Of a stretch of 64,000 bases of DNA, positions 50,349 to 60,714 are shown piece by piece. The notes under the pieces were generated by a model. It did not search any database and was not told where the DNA came from. It saw only the letters and a program-made list of their open reading frames with translations. How positions within the stretch are numbered: position 1 is the first letter of the stretch; each line of letters opens with the position of its first letter. This DNA comes from Paraburkholderia caballeronis (lineage in GTDB: Bacteria; Pseudomonadota; Gammaproteobacteria; Burkholderiales; Burkholderiaceae). The position numbers and the translations under genes are program-made. Where the stretch lies: assembly GCF_900104845.1 (NCBI RefSeq), contig NZ_FNSR01000002.1:1798001-1862000 (forward strand), written 5' to 3'.

Positions 50349-52742
50349 CTACACCGCCGGCGGGTCCGATTCGCGAGCGGGATGGCGGTGTTTTTCCACC
50401 GCCTCGATGAACTGCGCGAGGCCTTCTTTCCCGGCGGCGTCGGCGGTGATGAGCCCCGGGTCGGAACTGTCGAACGGAATCCCCGCCTGTTCCAGCAACC
50501 GGCTGCCCTCGCCGACGACGAGCAGCGCCTTGCCGTGCCTGAACGGCTCCCGCACGAATTCCAGCGCCAGCCCGTCCGCACATAACGCCGCGACGGCCGT
50601 TTCGCCGTCCGGGACGACCACCGCATCGAACAGGACCGCCGGGCTGTTCTTGAACGACGCATCCGCGTCGAGGGTTTCGCCGTCCGCGGCCTGAATCAGC
50701 CCGATGTGCTGACCCACCAGACGAACGACCGCGCCCGCGGCGATCAGCGCCTGCGCCGCCTGGCTGATTGTCTTCGCGTTGACGCCGTCGGTGACCATGA
50801 TGGCGATCTTGCGGGTGCGGATGCCGCCTTCGCCCGGCCGGGCCAGCAGCGACAGGAACGCCGACTGGGTGACTTCGGGTTCGATCGTCTCCGTCGTCGC
50901 CTTCGGCAACGGCGCGGGCAGTTCGGGCATCCCGAGGTTCGCCGCCACCGCCTGCGCGAGTTCCTCCGAGACGTTGCGCAGCGTCGCCACCGTACGCTGC
51001 CGGATGCCCGGCACGCCCACCTTGCTCAGTTCGAACGAGAACGCTTCGATGATGTGCTGCTTCTCATGGTCGGCCTGGCTTTCGTAGAAGAGCGTGGCCT
51101 GGTTGTAGTGCTCCGCGAATTTCTCCGGCTTGCCGCGCAGTTCGTCGGCGGCCACCGGCTCCGGAAACGGAACGAAACCGGCCGCGCCCGCCTGGAACGG
51201 GCAGCCGCCCGCGAGCGAGTTGGGCTCGTAGGCCACGCGGCCGCGATGCACGGCCTGGCGGTGCATGCCGTCGCGCTGATTGTTGTGGACCGGCGCAAGC
51301 GGCGTGTTGATCGGCAACTCGTGGAAGTTCGGGCCGCCCAGCCGCGTGATCTGCGTATCCACGTACGAGTGGATGCGGCCGGCCAGCAGCGGGTCGTTGG
51401 TGAAGTCGATGCCCGGCACCACGTGGGCCGTGCAGAACGCGACCTGCTCGGTCTCGGCGAAGAAGTTGTCCGGGTTGCGATCGAGCACCATGCGGCCGAT
51501 CGGCGTGATCGGCACCAGTTCTTCGGGCACGATCTTGGTCGCGTCCAGCACGTCGAAACTGAATGTGTCCGCCTGCGCCTCGTCGAAAATCTGCACGCCG
51601 AGTTCCCATTCCGGATACTCGCCCGCCTCGATGGCTTCCCACAGGTCGCGCCGATGGTAGTCCGGATCGGCGCCGGAAATCTTGACGGCCTCGTCCCACA
51701 CGTGGGAATGCGTCCCCAGCTTCGGGTTCCAGTGGAACTTGACCAGCCTGGAGAGGCCTTCGGCGGTGACGAACCGGAACGTATGGACGCCGAAGCCCTG
51801 CATCATGCGATAGCTCCTCGGGATGCCGCGGTCCGACATCAGCCACATCATCATGTGGGTCGATTCGGGCATCAGCGAAATGAAGTCCCACAGCGTATCG
51901 TGCGCGGATGCCGCCTGCGGCATGCCGTGATGCGGTTCCGGCTTCACTGCGTGGATCAGGTCGGGAAACTTCATCGCGTCCTGGATGAAGAACACCGGCA
52001 TGTTGTTGCCCACCAGATCCCAGTTGCCCTGGTCGGTGTAGAACTTCACCGCGAAGCCGCGCACGTCGCGGGCCGTATCCTTCGAGCCGCGCTCGCCAGC
52101 CACGGTGGAGAAGCGCACGAAGACCGGCGTGCGTTTGCCCGCTTCCGCGAAGAGCGACGCGGACGTCAGTTCGGCCAGCGGTTCGTAGCATTCGAAGTAG
52201 CCATGCGCGGCGGAGCCGCGCGCGTGGACGATCCGCTCGGGAATGCGTTCGTGGTCGAAGTGGGTGATTTTCTCGCGCAGGATGAAGTCCTTCAGCAACG
52301 CGGGGCCGCGCAGTCCGGCCTTCAGGGAACTCTGGTTGTCCGCGACCGGGACGCCCTGGTTGGTGGTCATCGCCTGACCGCCGCTGTCCGCGCGCACGCG
52401 CACCAGCTCGCCGCCGGCGGCGTTCACGCCGGAACTGGCCCGCGCGCCGGTCTTGCCGGAGCGGTTCTTCTCCGACAACGTGCTGGCGGTGGCGGTCTCA
52501 TCCGTGGGTTCGACCGTCGCGCCGGCCGGCGGGCGGGCCGCCTTTTCGCCGTATTCCGCCGCCTTGTTCTGGTTGGCGGGCTGGCCGCTCACCGTCTCCC
52601 CGACGGCGCGCGCCTGTCTCAACGCCGGATGCGTCGCGCCGGCCGCCGGCGGCAATGCCGGACCGCTGTCCGAGTTCAGGTAGGCCGTGTCCAGTGCAGG
52701 CTGCTGCGTGTCTTTCGATGGCTGACGTTTGCGGGTTGCCAT
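50349..52742 (-). CDS. katE: Large-subunit catalase (clade II, KatE type)
   Basis: This 797-residue monofunctional haem catalase degrades hydrogen peroxide. It has an unusually long low-complexity N-terminal extension (about 120 residues of Ala, Pro, Thr and Lys) before [12 protein letters not shown], catalytic His in [13 protein letters not shown], Asn in [20 protein letters not shown], the haem Tyr in [12 protein letters not shown], and a C-terminal DJ-1/PfpI-like domain ([12 protein letters not shown] to KHRHPA). GGAG precedes the ATG at 52742. Large catalases are often stationary-phase induced. The extension is longer than in E. coli HPII. Confidence 0.93.
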   Translation of the reverse strand: MATRKRQPSKDTQQPALDTAYLNSDSGPALPPAAGATHPALRQARAVGETVSGQPANQNKAAEYGEKAARPPAGATVEPTDETATASTLSEKNRSGKTGARASSGVNAAGGELVRVRADSGGQAMTTNQGVPVADNQSSLKAGLRGPALLKDFILREKITHFDHERIPERIVHARGSAAHGYFECYEPLAELTSASLFAEAGKRTPVFVRFSTVAGERGSKDTARDVRGFAVKFYTDQGNWDLVGNNMPVFFIQDAMKFPDLIHAVKPEPHHGMPQAASAHDTLWDFISLMPESTHMMMWLMSDRGIPRSYRMMQGFGVHTFRFVTAEGLSRLVKFHWNPKLGTHSHVWDEAVKISGADPDYHRRDLWEAIEAGEYPEWELGVQIFDEAQADTFSFDVLDATKIVPEELVPITPIGRMVLDRNPDNFFAETEQVAFCTAHVVPGIDFTNDPLLAGRIHSYVDTQITRLGGPNFHELPINTPLAPVHNNQRDGMHRQAVHRGRVAYEPNSLAGGCPFQAGAAGFVPFPEPVAADELRGKPEKFAEHYNQATLFYESQADHEKQHIIEAFSFELSKVGVPGIRQRTVATLRNVSEELAQAVAANLGMPELPAPLPKATTETIEPEVTQSAFLSLLARPGEGGIRTRKIAIMVTDGVNAKTISQAAQALIAAGAVVRLVGQHIGLIQAADGETLDADASFKNSPAVLFDAVVVPDGETAVAALCADGLALEFVREPFRHGKALLVVGEGSRLLEQAGIPFDSSDPGLITADAAGKEGLAQFIEAVEKHRHPARESDPPAV

Positions 52743-53401
52743 GTGCGGCTCCTTGGGATGATGGGTCGGAACAACTTGAACGGACGGGCCATCCATGCGG
52801 GCGGGACGTCGGCGCGTTCGAGCCTGAGTATCAATGAGCGATCGTTGGCGATGGCCTGGGTGCGATCGTGAAGCCCGCGACAAAAGCGCCGATCGGCGCG
52901 AAGGCCCGCAGCGAAAAGGCGGCGACGGCCAGGGTTCCGAGGCGGCCGCAGACCTTCATGCGTCTGTCGCTGCGATTCACCCACCGTCGTCGTCGCTGGC
53001 TCCCCCGGTCTGATGCGCACAGGTGGAGCAATCGTCGTTCCGCGCCGCAAGGGGCCGGGACACGACGGACGACGCAGATCGCCCCGCGCACGCAGCAACG
53101 ACGCACGCGACGATGGCGGCCCGGTCGGGCCCTTTAGCGGCTCAAGATAGGTTCGGGTAATGGCTGGTCACGCCGAACCCGATGCAGGCATGGCGTCCGG
53201 GATCGGTTGTCCCGGCAAGTAACGCGGTGGCCGACCTGGGCCGAAGAAGGAGGGAGGAATTTCCGGGAGGGCCCCGATAGGGCGTAACCCGTTGTCCGGA
53301 GATGATCGTGGACAAACGATCCGAACCGCGGAGCAGGGGCCGGCGTCACGACCTGGACAGCTTGATCGACTAACCAGACGCTCTTATGTGGTAATTCCTC
53401 C
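52743..53401. other. Intergenic region between catalase and LLM genes
   Basis: About 660 bases hold the catalase promoter. Weak open frames occur on both strands, Arg/Pro-rich, with no recognised family or ribosome site. I see no convincing gene; a small RNA is possible but unsupported. Confidence 0.5.
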
Positions 53402-53431
53402 CCGGACCGGAGCAGTCTCGCTCCGGTCCGG
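53402..53431. terminator. Strong hairpin downstream of the LLM gene
   Basis: CCGGACCGGAGC and GCTCCGGTCCGG form a perfect 12-bp stem with loop AGTCTC, 43 bases after the LLM stop. On the plus strand it is followed by GTTTC. It probably acts as a terminator or mRNA-end structure. Confidence 0.65.
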
Positions 53432-53473
53432 TTTCAGGTCGGAATCACCTTTTCCTTCGATGCGCCCGCGCGA

Positions 53474-54829
53474 TCAGACCGACCGCGCGTAACGGCTCTT
53501 CGGCCGATCCAGCCCGAGGTTCTCGCGCAGCGTGCTGCCTTCGTATTCGGTGCGGAACAGCCCGCGGTCCTGCAACACCGGAATCACGTCGGCCACGAAT
53601 TCGTCGAGACCGCCCGGCAGATACGGCGGCTGGATCAGATAACCATCGACGCCGTACGATTCGAACCACGACTGCATCTGGTCCGCGATCTCCTCGCCGG
53701 TGCCGATCACCGTGCGCTGGCCGCGCGCGCCCGCGAAACGCTCGTAAAGCTGGCGGATCGTCAGCTTCTCGTTGCGCGCCCAGCCGAGCACGTTGCGGAA
53801 CTGCGTCTGGCCGCCCTCGGTGTGCATCGAGTCGAGTTCGTCCGGCAGCGGGCCGTCCGGATCGCAGCCCGACAGGTCGTAGCCGCCGAGCGCGTTCGAC
53901 AGCAGTTCGAGGCCGACGTCCGGATGGATCAGCGATTGCAGATACTGGTGTTTGTCGAGCGCCTCCTGGCGCGTGCGGCCGACCACCGGATTCAGCCCCG
54001 GCATGATCTTCAACTGGTCCGGGCGGCGGCCGTAGCGTTCCATCCGCGCCTTCACGTCCGAATAGAACGACTGCGCCGCATCGAGCGTATGCAGCGGCGT
54101 GAACACCGCCTCGCACAGCCGCGCGGCCAGTTCGCGTCCCGGCGGCGAGCCGCCCGCCTGGAACAGCACCGGATGCCCCTGCGGCGGCCGCGCCGCGTTC
54201 AGCGGACCCTTCACCGAGAAATGCACGCCGACGTGGTCGAGCGTGTGGACCTTCGCCGGATCGAAGTAGCGGCCGCTCTCGCGGTCGCGCACGAACGCGT
54301 CGTCGTCCCAGCTGTCCCACAGGCCGCGCACGACTTCCGCGAATTCGACCGCGCGGTCGTAGCGGTCGTCGTGCGGATAGGACACGTTGTCGAAGTTCGC
54401 GGCGACCGACGCGCCGCCCGACGTCACCACGTTCCAGCCGGCGCGGCCGCCGCTGATGTGATCGAGCGACGCGTACGAGCGCGCGACGTTGTACGGCGCG
54501 TTGTAACTCGTCGATGCGGTCGCGACGAGCCCGAGATGCTTCGTGTTCGCGGCGATGCCCGAAAGCAGCGTGATCGGCTCGAAGTACGCGGTGTACTGCG
54601 GCCAGCGGCTCAGCGCGTCGAGCGGCGCTTCGCGCACCGACAGGCTGTCCGCGAGGAACATCAGGTCGAACTTGCCCGCCTCGGCGGTCTGCGCGAGGCT
54701 CACGTAGTGCTGGAAGTTGGTGCCCGCGTCGATCTGCGAGCCCGGGTGCATCCACGCGGCCACGTGATGGCCGGTCGGATGGAAGAAGGCACCCAGTTTC
54801 ATCTTGTCCGGGCGTCGGTTCGCGTGCAT
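53474..54829 (-). CDS. LLM-class flavin-dependent monooxygenase (NtaA/DszA-like)
   Basis: This 451-residue TIM-barrel flavoprotein has KLGAFFHPTGHHVAAWMHPG, GKFDLMFLADSL, NVVTSGGASVAANF, VLFQAGGSPPGRELAARLCE and IMPGLNPVVGRT, which is the NtaA/SnaA/DszA/SoxA pattern. These enzymes use FMNH2 from a separate reductase to oxidise sulfur, nitrogen or carbon compounds. A reductase gene is not adjacent. It follows the transporter ATPase gene on the same strand and probably acts on the imported compound. Confidence 0.88.
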   Translation of the reverse strand: MHANRRPDKMKLGAFFHPTGHHVAAWMHPGSQIDAGTNFQHYVSLAQTAEAGKFDLMFLADSLSVREAPLDALSRWPQYTAYFEPITLLSGIAANTKHLGLVATASTSYNAPYNVARSYASLDHISGGRAGWNVVTSGGASVAANFDNVSYPHDDRYDRAVEFAEVVRGLWDSWDDDAFVRDRESGRYFDPAKVHTLDHVGVHFSVKGPLNAARPPQGHPVLFQAGGSPPGRELAARLCEAVFTPLHTLDAAQSFYSDVKARMERYGRRPDQLKIMPGLNPVVGRTRQEALDKHQYLQSLIHPDVGLELLSNALGGYDLSGCDPDGPLPDELDSMHTEGGQTQFRNVLGWARNEKLTIRQLYERFAGARGQRTVIGTGEEIADQMQSWFESYGVDGYLIQPPYLPGGLDEFVADVIPVLQDRGLFRTEYEGSTLRENLGLDRPKSRYARSV

Positions 54830-54950
54830 GTGAAGCTCCTTGGTCTTATGAGGCCTCGTCAGTCTGGCGAGGCCGGAAACGGGTAACGGCGGGACGGCGC
54901 TCAGCGACGTTCCGTGACGTTCAGCGACGCTCGATGGCGCTCAATGCCCC

Positions 54951-56036
54951 TCAATGACGCGCCGCATCGGCGGGAATCGGCCACGTGCTCGCGCTCGTCC
55001 ACCACAGCGGAATCGTCGCGCCTTCGCCCGCGCCCGCGAGCGCCGCGACCGAGGTCTGAATGCGCAGTTCGCGCGCCGGATGGCCGGGCTGCCGCGCGAT
55101 CACGAGCACGCTCGATCCCATGTTCAGCACGCTGCTGATCTGCGCGGACGCCGCGTTGACGCTTGCGCCGTCCGGCGCCGCGCCGATCCGGATGTCCTCG
55201 GGGCGCACCAGCGCGCAGGCCGCATCGGCCGCGCCGGACGGCAGCGCGCACGACGTGCGCAGCGTGAGGCCGCCGTCCGCGATCAGTTCGTCGGGCTGCG
55301 CGCCGCGCCGGCCGTCGAACAGGTTGCTGTCGCCGATGAAGCTCGCCGCGAAGCGGCTGACCGGCCGCGCATAAACGTCGAGCGGCGTGCCGACCTGCTC
55401 GATGCGGCCGTGGTTGAACACGACGATGCGGTCGGACAGCGTCATCGCCTCGCTCTGGTCGTGCGTCACGTACAGCGTCGTGATGCCGACCTGCCGGTGG
55501 ATGCGGCGCAGTTCGATCTGCATCTGCTCGCGCATGTTCTTGTCGAGCGCGCTGAGCGGTTCGTCGAGCAGCAGCAGCTTCGGCTCGTAGACGAGCGCGC
55601 GCGCCAGCGCGACGCGCTGCTGCTGGCCGCCGGAAAGCTGTTTCGGCAGGCGCTCGGCCTTGTCTTCGAGGCCGACCAGCGCGAGCACGCGCCGCACGGC
55701 CGCGTCGATGTCCGCGCGTTTCCACTTGCGCACCTTCAGCGGGAACGCGACGTTGTCCGCGATCGACAGATGCGGGAACAGCGCATAACTCTGAAACACC
55801 ATGCCGATGTCCCGCTGGTTCGGCGGCACGTTCTCGACGCGCCTGCCGCCCAGCAGGATGCTGCCCGCGGTCGGCTCCTCGAAGCCGGCGATCATCATCA
55901 GCGTCGAAGTCTTGCCCGATCCGCTCGGTCCGAGCAGGCTGACGAATTCGCCGTCCTGCACGTCGAGCACCGCGTCGATCACGGCCTGCACCGCGCCGTA
56001 ATGCTTCGATACGCCTACTAGCTGCAAATGTGACAT
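54951..56036 (-). CDS. ABC transporter ATP-binding protein (PotA/spermidine-putrescine type)
   Basis: This 361-residue ATPase has Walker A GPSGSGKTST, FQSYALFPHLSIADNVAFPL, signature LSGGQQQRVALARAL, Walker B LLLLDEPLSALD, and a C-terminal TOBE-like domain (ALVRPEDIRIG). I chose the ATG at 56036 (MSHLQLVG). It is four bases after the enoyl-CoA hydratase stop and groups with the permeases and binding protein of the operon. The substrate is a polyamine- or opine-like compound, but this is inferred from the family only. Confidence 0.92.
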   Translation of the reverse strand: MSHLQLVGVSKHYGAVQAVIDAVLDVQDGEFVSLLGPSGSGKTSTLMMIAGFEEPTAGSILLGGRRVENVPPNQRDIGMVFQSYALFPHLSIADNVAFPLKVRKWKRADIDAAVRRVLALVGLEDKAERLPKQLSGGQQQRVALARALVYEPKLLLLDEPLSALDKNMREQMQIELRRIHRQVGITTLYVTHDQSEAMTLSDRIVVFNHGRIEQVGTPLDVYARPVSRFAASFIGDSNLFDGRRGAQPDELIADGGLTLRTSCALPSGAADAACALVRPEDIRIGAAPDGASVNAASAQISSVLNMGSSVLVIARQPGHPARELRIQTSVAALAGAGEGATIPLWWTSASTWPIPADAARH

Positions 56037-56040
56037 CGGT

Positions 56041-56832
56041 TCAGTTCCCCAGCAGTGAGTCTCGATGACGGATATACGCCTTGAAGCCGAGCCGTTCGAC
56101 TTCGGCGCGCGCGGCGTTTTTCGCCGGCGCATCCGGTTCGTAAAGCGGTGCGATCGCATCGACGCCCGCGCGCAGCGCATCGACGAAACCGGCGATGTCG
56201 AAGCCGCCGTTGATCGAGCGCTTCAGCGCGGCGACGCCGTCCGGATGCAGATGCGTGAGCGGGCGCGCGGCGTCGAGCACGGTCTCGAAGAAATTCGCGT
56301 CGGGCAGCACGTCGTTCACGAGGCCCCAGTCGAGCGCGGTGCGCGCGTCGAGCGGACGTCCGAAGAACAGCAACTGCTTCGCGCGGCGCACGCCGACGAG
56401 CCACGGCAGGATCGTGATCGACGCGGGATTCCAGTAGCGGATCTCCGGTTCGCCGAACGTCGCGCGCTCGGACGCGTACACGAAGTCGCACAGATTCGCG
56501 AGGATGAAGCCCGCGCCGAGCGCGTAGCCGTCGACGGCCGCGACGACCGGCTTGCGCGCGCGCCAGATCGTGAGAAAGCGTTCGAGATTCGCGCGCAGGC
56601 GCGGGCCGGCCGGCTCGGTCGAGCCGCCGGCGCTCATGTCGAAGCCGGTCGAGAACGCGCGGCCGGCGCCGCGGATCACTGTGACGGCGATCGTGTCGTC
56701 CATGTCGGCCGCCTCGATCTGCAAGGCCAGTTCGATGAGCATGTCCGCGTCGATCGCGTTCAGCTTCTGCGGCTTGTTCAGCGTGAGCACGAGAATCGGT
56801 CCGTGCTGTTCGGCGAGCAGGGTGTCGATCAT
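56041..56832 (-). CDS. Enoyl-CoA hydratase/isomerase-family protein
   Basis: This 263-residue crotonase-fold protein has NKPQKLNAIDADM, the oxyanion segment RAFSTGFDMSAGG, and AAVDGYALGAGFILANLCDF. One of the usual catalytic Glu positions is within GEPEIRYWNPAS. It hydrates or isomerises an acyl-CoA made by the neighbouring CoA ligase. The start overlaps the ligase stop by ATGA, showing tight coupling. Confidence 0.87.
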   Translation of the reverse strand: MIDTLLAEQHGPILVLTLNKPQKLNAIDADMLIELALQIEAADMDDTIAVTVIRGAGRAFSTGFDMSAGGSTEPAGPRLRANLERFLTIWRARKPVVAAVDGYALGAGFILANLCDFVYASERATFGEPEIRYWNPASITILPWLVGVRRAKQLLFFGRPLDARTALDWGLVNDVLPDANFFETVLDAARPLTHLHPDGVAALKRSINGGFDIAGFVDALRAGVDAIAPLYEPDAPAKNAARAEVERLGFKAYIRHRDSLLGN

Positions 56833-58982
56833 GCTGCGGGTCCCTCCGCGGTGGCGATCAGCGCGTCGAGCACGACCGGCGCGGCCGCGCGGTCGGTGAC
56901 GCGGACCGGATTCAGTTCGATCAGCGCGAGGCGGCCGTTCGCGGCGACGTACAGGTCGCCGATCGTTTCCGCGAACCGCACGAGCGGCTCGACGCCGCCG
57001 AACAGCGCGCCGGAACGGCTCGCGAGGAAGCGGCCGAGGCCGCTTTGCGCGAGCCGCGCGGCCACTTCGCCGGCGCGCGGCGGCAGCGGGATCGCCACGA
57101 CGTCGCGCACGGTTTCGAGCAGGAAGCCGCCGAGGCCGATCATCAGCATCGGTCCGCATTCGGGGTCGGTGCTCGCGCCGACGAACAGGTCGAGGCCGGG
57201 GCCGGTCATCCGCTCGACCAGCAAAGGCACGTTCTCGCACGCGGGAAAATGCGTCGCGAGGCGCGCGCGGATCGTGCCGGCCGCGCGCGTCACCGCGTCC
57301 GCGCTGTCGAGATCGAGCTGCACGAGGCCATACGGCGTGCGGTGCGGAATGCGCTCGTCGATCACCTTCAGCGCGACCGGAAAGCCGAGTTCGGCGGCGA
57401 GCTTCGACGGGTCGTCGGTTGCGCCCGCGAGCGCGCCGGCCGGCGTCGTGAGTCCGCACGCGCGCAGCCACGCTTTTGCCTTCGCTTCGTCGAGCCAGTG
57501 TTTGCCGCGCGGCAGCGCGTCGATGAACGCGGGCGACATCTGCGGCGCGCGCGGCGGTTGCGGCTTCGCCGCGCGCCATGCGGCTGCGTTCGCGATCGCG
57601 CGCAGCGCCGGTTCGACGCCGGCCAACTGGCTCGCGCCGTGTTCGGCCAGGCGGTCCGCGTACTCGCGGCGGAACAGCCCGGCGCGCGAACTGAGCAGAT
57701 AAAACGGCTTGTCGGAGCGCGACGCCACGTCGAGCAGCGCATCGACGTAACGGGTCGGCCGCGTCGGCTGGCCGTCCATCGTGTCGGTGACGAGCACGAC
57801 CGCGCCGTGAGCGGGCGACGCCGCGAACGCGTCGAGCCCCGCGCGCAGATTCGTTTCGTAATCGCCGTTGCCCCACGCATCGACCGGGTTGCCGTGGGCG
57901 GACACGGTGCCGATCGTCGCCGCGAGCGCGGCGCGCTGCGCGTCGGGCAGCGCGGGCAGGTCGATGCCGGCGCGCGCGGCCGTGTCGAGCGCATATTCGA
58001 CGTGTCCGCCCGACGGGCTGACGATGCCGATGCCCGCCTGCGCCGGACGCCGCGCGGCGCGCAGGCAGACGACCGTTTCGGTCAGTTCTTCGAGCGTCGA
58101 GACTTCGATGCAGCCGTGCCGCGCGAGCAGCGCCGAGAACACCCGCGCGTCGCCCGCGATGCCGCCGGTGTGGCCGAGCGCGGCCTGCTGGCTCAACGCG
58201 GTCTTGCCGACCTTCAGCACGACGACCGGCTTGCCGCGTTCGCGCGCGCGGTCCGCCGCCGCGACGAAGCGGCCGATGTCGCGCACCGCTTCGAGGAACA
58301 GCACGATCACGCGCGTCGCCGGGTCGTCCGCGAGGGCGGCCAGATAGTCGGCGGCGGTCAGCACCGCTTCCGCGCCGGTCGAGATCACGTGGCTGTAGCC
58401 GAAGCGGCGCACGTCGGTCAGCAGGCCGATCGCCATCGACCCGCTTTGCGTGATCAGCGCGACGTCGCCGCCGATCGACGTCGCGTCCTGGATCTCGCCC
58501 ATGTAGAGCGTCGAGCGCGTGGCCGGATTCAGGATGCCCATGCAGTCCGGGCCGCAGAACGCGATGCCGTTTTCCGCGCACGCGGCGCGGATCACGTCGA
58601 GCGACGCGCGCCCGTCGTGCGACGTCGCGCCGACGCCGCTCGCATACGCGACGACGCCTTTCACGCCGGCCTGCGCCGCGTCGAGCACGGCGGCCGCGAC
58701 GCGTTCGGGGCCGACGCACAGCAGCGCGACGTCCGGCGCGCCGCTGCGGGCCGCGAGCGCGGACAGCGACGGCGCGCACGGCCGGCCGAGCGCCTCGGCG
58801 CGCGCGGGGTTCACCGCATGCAGTTCGCCGGTGAAACCCAGCGCGTCGAGCGACGCGCGGATGCGCAACGCGGGGCCGGGGCGGTCGGTCGCGCCGACGA
58901 TCGCGATGCTGCGCGGCGCGAACAGCGCGCGCAGACCGGGCGGCGTAGCGAACGGAGAATCGAAAGGAGCCGGCGCGTTCAT
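56829..58982 (-). CDS. ADP-forming acyl-CoA synthetase-like protein
   Basis: This 717-residue protein has an N-terminal CoA-binding domain (LFAPRSIAIVGATDRPGPAL), succinyl-CoA-ligase-like domains with the phospho-His region GHTGGIAGDARVF, and a C-terminal ATP-grasp domain (PVALKVIDERIPHRTPYGLV, ECGPMLMIGLGGFLLETVRD). It likely activates a carboxylic acid to its CoA thioester with ATP. It overlaps the hydratase and permease genes by four bases on each side. Confidence 0.85.
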   Translation of the reverse strand: MNAPAPFDSPFATPPGLRALFAPRSIAIVGATDRPGPALRIRASLDALGFTGELHAVNPARAEALGRPCAPSLSALAARSGAPDVALLCVGPERVAAAVLDAAQAGVKGVVAYASGVGATSHDGRASLDVIRAACAENGIAFCGPDCMGILNPATRSTLYMGEIQDATSIGGDVALITQSGSMAIGLLTDVRRFGYSHVISTGAEAVLTAADYLAALADDPATRVIVLFLEAVRDIGRFVAAADRARERGKPVVVLKVGKTALSQQAALGHTGGIAGDARVFSALLARHGCIEVSTLEELTETVVCLRAARRPAQAGIGIVSPSGGHVEYALDTAARAGIDLPALPDAQRAALAATIGTVSAHGNPVDAWGNGDYETNLRAGLDAFAASPAHGAVVLVTDTMDGQPTRPTRYVDALLDVASRSDKPFYLLSSRAGLFRREYADRLAEHGASQLAGVEPALRAIANAAAWRAAKPQPPRAPQMSPAFIDALPRGKHWLDEAKAKAWLRACGLTTPAGALAGATDDPSKLAAELGFPVALKVIDERIPHRTPYGLVQLDLDSADAVTRAAGTIRARLATHFPACENVPLLVERMTGPGLDLFVGASTDPECGPMLMIGLGGFLLETVRDVVAIPLPPRAGEVAARLAQSGLGRFLASRSGALFGGVEPLVRFAETIGDLYVAANGRLALIELNPVRVTDRAAAPVVLDALIATAEGPAA

Positions 58983-59905
58983 TCGGCGATCCGTTGCAGT
59001 CCGACCACGCGGTCGTACACGAACAGCATCAGCATGATCGCGGCGAGCAGCACCATCGACAGCGCGGACGCGGTGCCGAAGTCGAGCAGCGACTCGATCT
59101 CGTTCGCGATCAGGCTCGAAATCATCATGTCGCGCGGCGAGCCGAGCAGCGTCGGCGTCACGTAGAAGCCGATGCAGAAGATGAACACCAGCAGCGAGCC
59201 GCTGACGACGCCCGGCAGCGACAGCGGCGCGATCACGCGCCAGAACGTCTGATGGCGGCTCGCGCCGAGGCTGTGCGCGGCGCGGATCAGGCGCGTGTCG
59301 ATCTTCGCGAGCACGACGTACAGCGTCAGCACCATGTACGGCAGCAGGATGTGGGTGAGCGCGATCAGCGACGCGGCGGTCGTGAACAGCAGCACCGGCG
59401 GCGGATTGAGGCCGAACGCGCGCGCGATCTCGGTGTACGGCCCGTGGTTGCCGAGGATCACGGTCCATGCGTAGGTGCGCACGAGGAAGCTGATCCAGAA
59501 GCACAGCCCGGTGATGGCGAGCAGCACCGTCGCGGCGAGCCCGCCCTTGCGCGCCATGTAGTACGCGAGCGGATAACCGAGCAGCAGGCACAGCGCCGTG
59601 ACCGCCAGCGCGACCGCGACCGTGCGCAGGTAGACGGTCAGGTAGATCGGATCGGTGAACACCGCGCGGTAGTTGTCGAGCGACAGCGTCGGATCGGAGA
59701 TGCTGGTCCAGAACGTGTTCGCGAGCGGCACGCCGAACGTCGCGAGCAGATAGACGAGCGCGGGCAACAGCAGCAGCCACGTCGGGATGGCCTGCATCGC
59801 GCGCGAGCGGCGCGTGTTCGCGCGGCGCGGCGACGACGGAGCGGCGGTCGGCACCGCGGCGGCGGTGTGGGCCGTGTGGGCCGTGTGGGCATTAGGGGCA
59901 GTCAT
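58979..59905 (-). CDS. ABC transporter permease 1 (PotB-like)
   Basis: This 308-residue permease has a non-membrane N-terminal tail containing repeated AHT units (MTAPNAHTAHTAHT), followed by six transmembrane segments including WLLLLPALVYLLATFGVPLA and the EAA-like loop AHSLGASRHQTFWRVIAPLS. It pairs with the permease at 59902 and the ATPase at 54951 as one polyamine-type importer. ATGA overlaps occur at both ends. Confidence 0.9.
   Translation of the reverse strand: MTAPNAHTAHTAHTAAAVPTAAPSSPRRANTRRSRAMQAIPTWLLLLPALVYLLATFGVPLANTFWTSISDPTLSLDNYRAVFTDPIYLTVYLRTVAVALAVTALCLLLGYPLAYYMARKGGLAATVLLAITGLCFWISFLVRTYAWTVILGNHGPYTEIARAFGLNPPPVLLFTTAASLIALTHILLPYMVLTLYVVLAKIDTRLIRAAHSLGASRHQTFWRVIAPLSLPGVVSGSLLVFIFCIGFYVTPTLLGSPRDMMISSLIANEIESLLDFGTASALSMVLLAAIMLMLFVYDRVVGLQRIAE
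59865..59890. repeat. Short tandem repeat in the permease N-terminus
   Basis: GTGTGGGCC is repeated nearly three times, encoding AHT units on the minus strand. Copy number may vary between strains. Confidence 0.7.
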
Positions 59906-60714
59906 GAGCGACCCTCTGCCGCCTGGCGGCGGCGCGAAATCGTCGCCATCGCGACCATCACGGTCAGCGCGGCGGCGATCAGGAACGTGGACGCGACGGC
60001 GATCACCGGATCGGCGTCGAGATTGATGCTGGAGAACATCCGTTTCGGCAGCGTCGACACCTCGCGGCTGGAGATGAAGAGCGAGATCGTCGCTTCGTCG
60101 AACGAATGGATGAACGCGAAAAACGCGGCGACCGCGAACGCCGGGCGCAGCAGCGGCAGCGTCACGTAGCGGAACATCTGCACCGGCGTCGCGCCGCAGA
60201 TCAGCGCCGCGCGTTCGAGGTTGCGGTCCAGGTGGCGCAGCGGCGCGGCCATCGCGATCAGCACGACCGGAATCGAGATGCACGAGTGCGCGAGCACGAC
60301 GCCGAGATACGTCTGGTTCAGCCCGACGCGGCCGAACACCGTGTAGTAGCTGATCGCCATCACGATGCTCGGCACGAGCATCGGCAGCAGCAGCACGATC
60401 TGCAGCGCGCGGCGGCCCGGGAAGTCGCGCCGGTTCACCGCGAACGCGGCCGGCGTCGCGACGAGCAGCGTGACGATGCTCGACGCGATCGCGATCGCGA
60501 TGCTGTTGAAGGTCGGCTTCAGCCAGTCGGCGGTGAAATACGCGCGATAGTGGCCCAGCCAGTAGCCGGGCGGCGGGAAGTCGAACGAGCGGGCGGAGCT
60601 GAACGACATCGGCACGACGATCAGCATCGGCGCGAGGATGAACACGGCCACGCAGACCGCGATGACCGCGTGCGCGCCGCTGGGGCGTTCGAGGGCGTTC
60701 GCGCGCATCGTCAT
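59902..60714 (-). CDS. ABC transporter permease 2 (PotC-like)
   Basis: This 270-residue permease has six transmembrane segments (HAVIAVCVAVFILAPMLIVV, IVLLLPMLVPSIVMAISYYT) and the EAA-like loop ALICGATPVQMFRYVTLPLL. It forms the second half of the membrane channel with the preceding permease. ATGs at 60714 and 60708 are in frame; the former overlaps the binding-protein stop by four bases. Confidence 0.9.
   Translation of the reverse strand: MTMRANALERPSGAHAVIAVCVAVFILAPMLIVVPMSFSSARSFDFPPPGYWLGHYRAYFTADWLKPTFNSIAIAIASSIVTLLVATPAAFAVNRRDFPGRRALQIVLLLPMLVPSIVMAISYYTVFGRVGLNQTYLGVVLAHSCISIPVVLIAMAAPLRHLDRNLERAALICGATPVQMFRYVTLPLLRPAFAVAAFFAFIHSFDEATISLFISSREVSTLPKRMFSSINLDADPVIAVASTFLIAAALTVMVAMATISRRRQAAEGRS

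Noticed and set aside
57045..59165. Long plus-strand frame opposite the acyl-CoA synthetase gene
   Set aside because: It is antisense to a gene with strong domain motifs and has only repeated Arg/Ala/Val-rich sequence.
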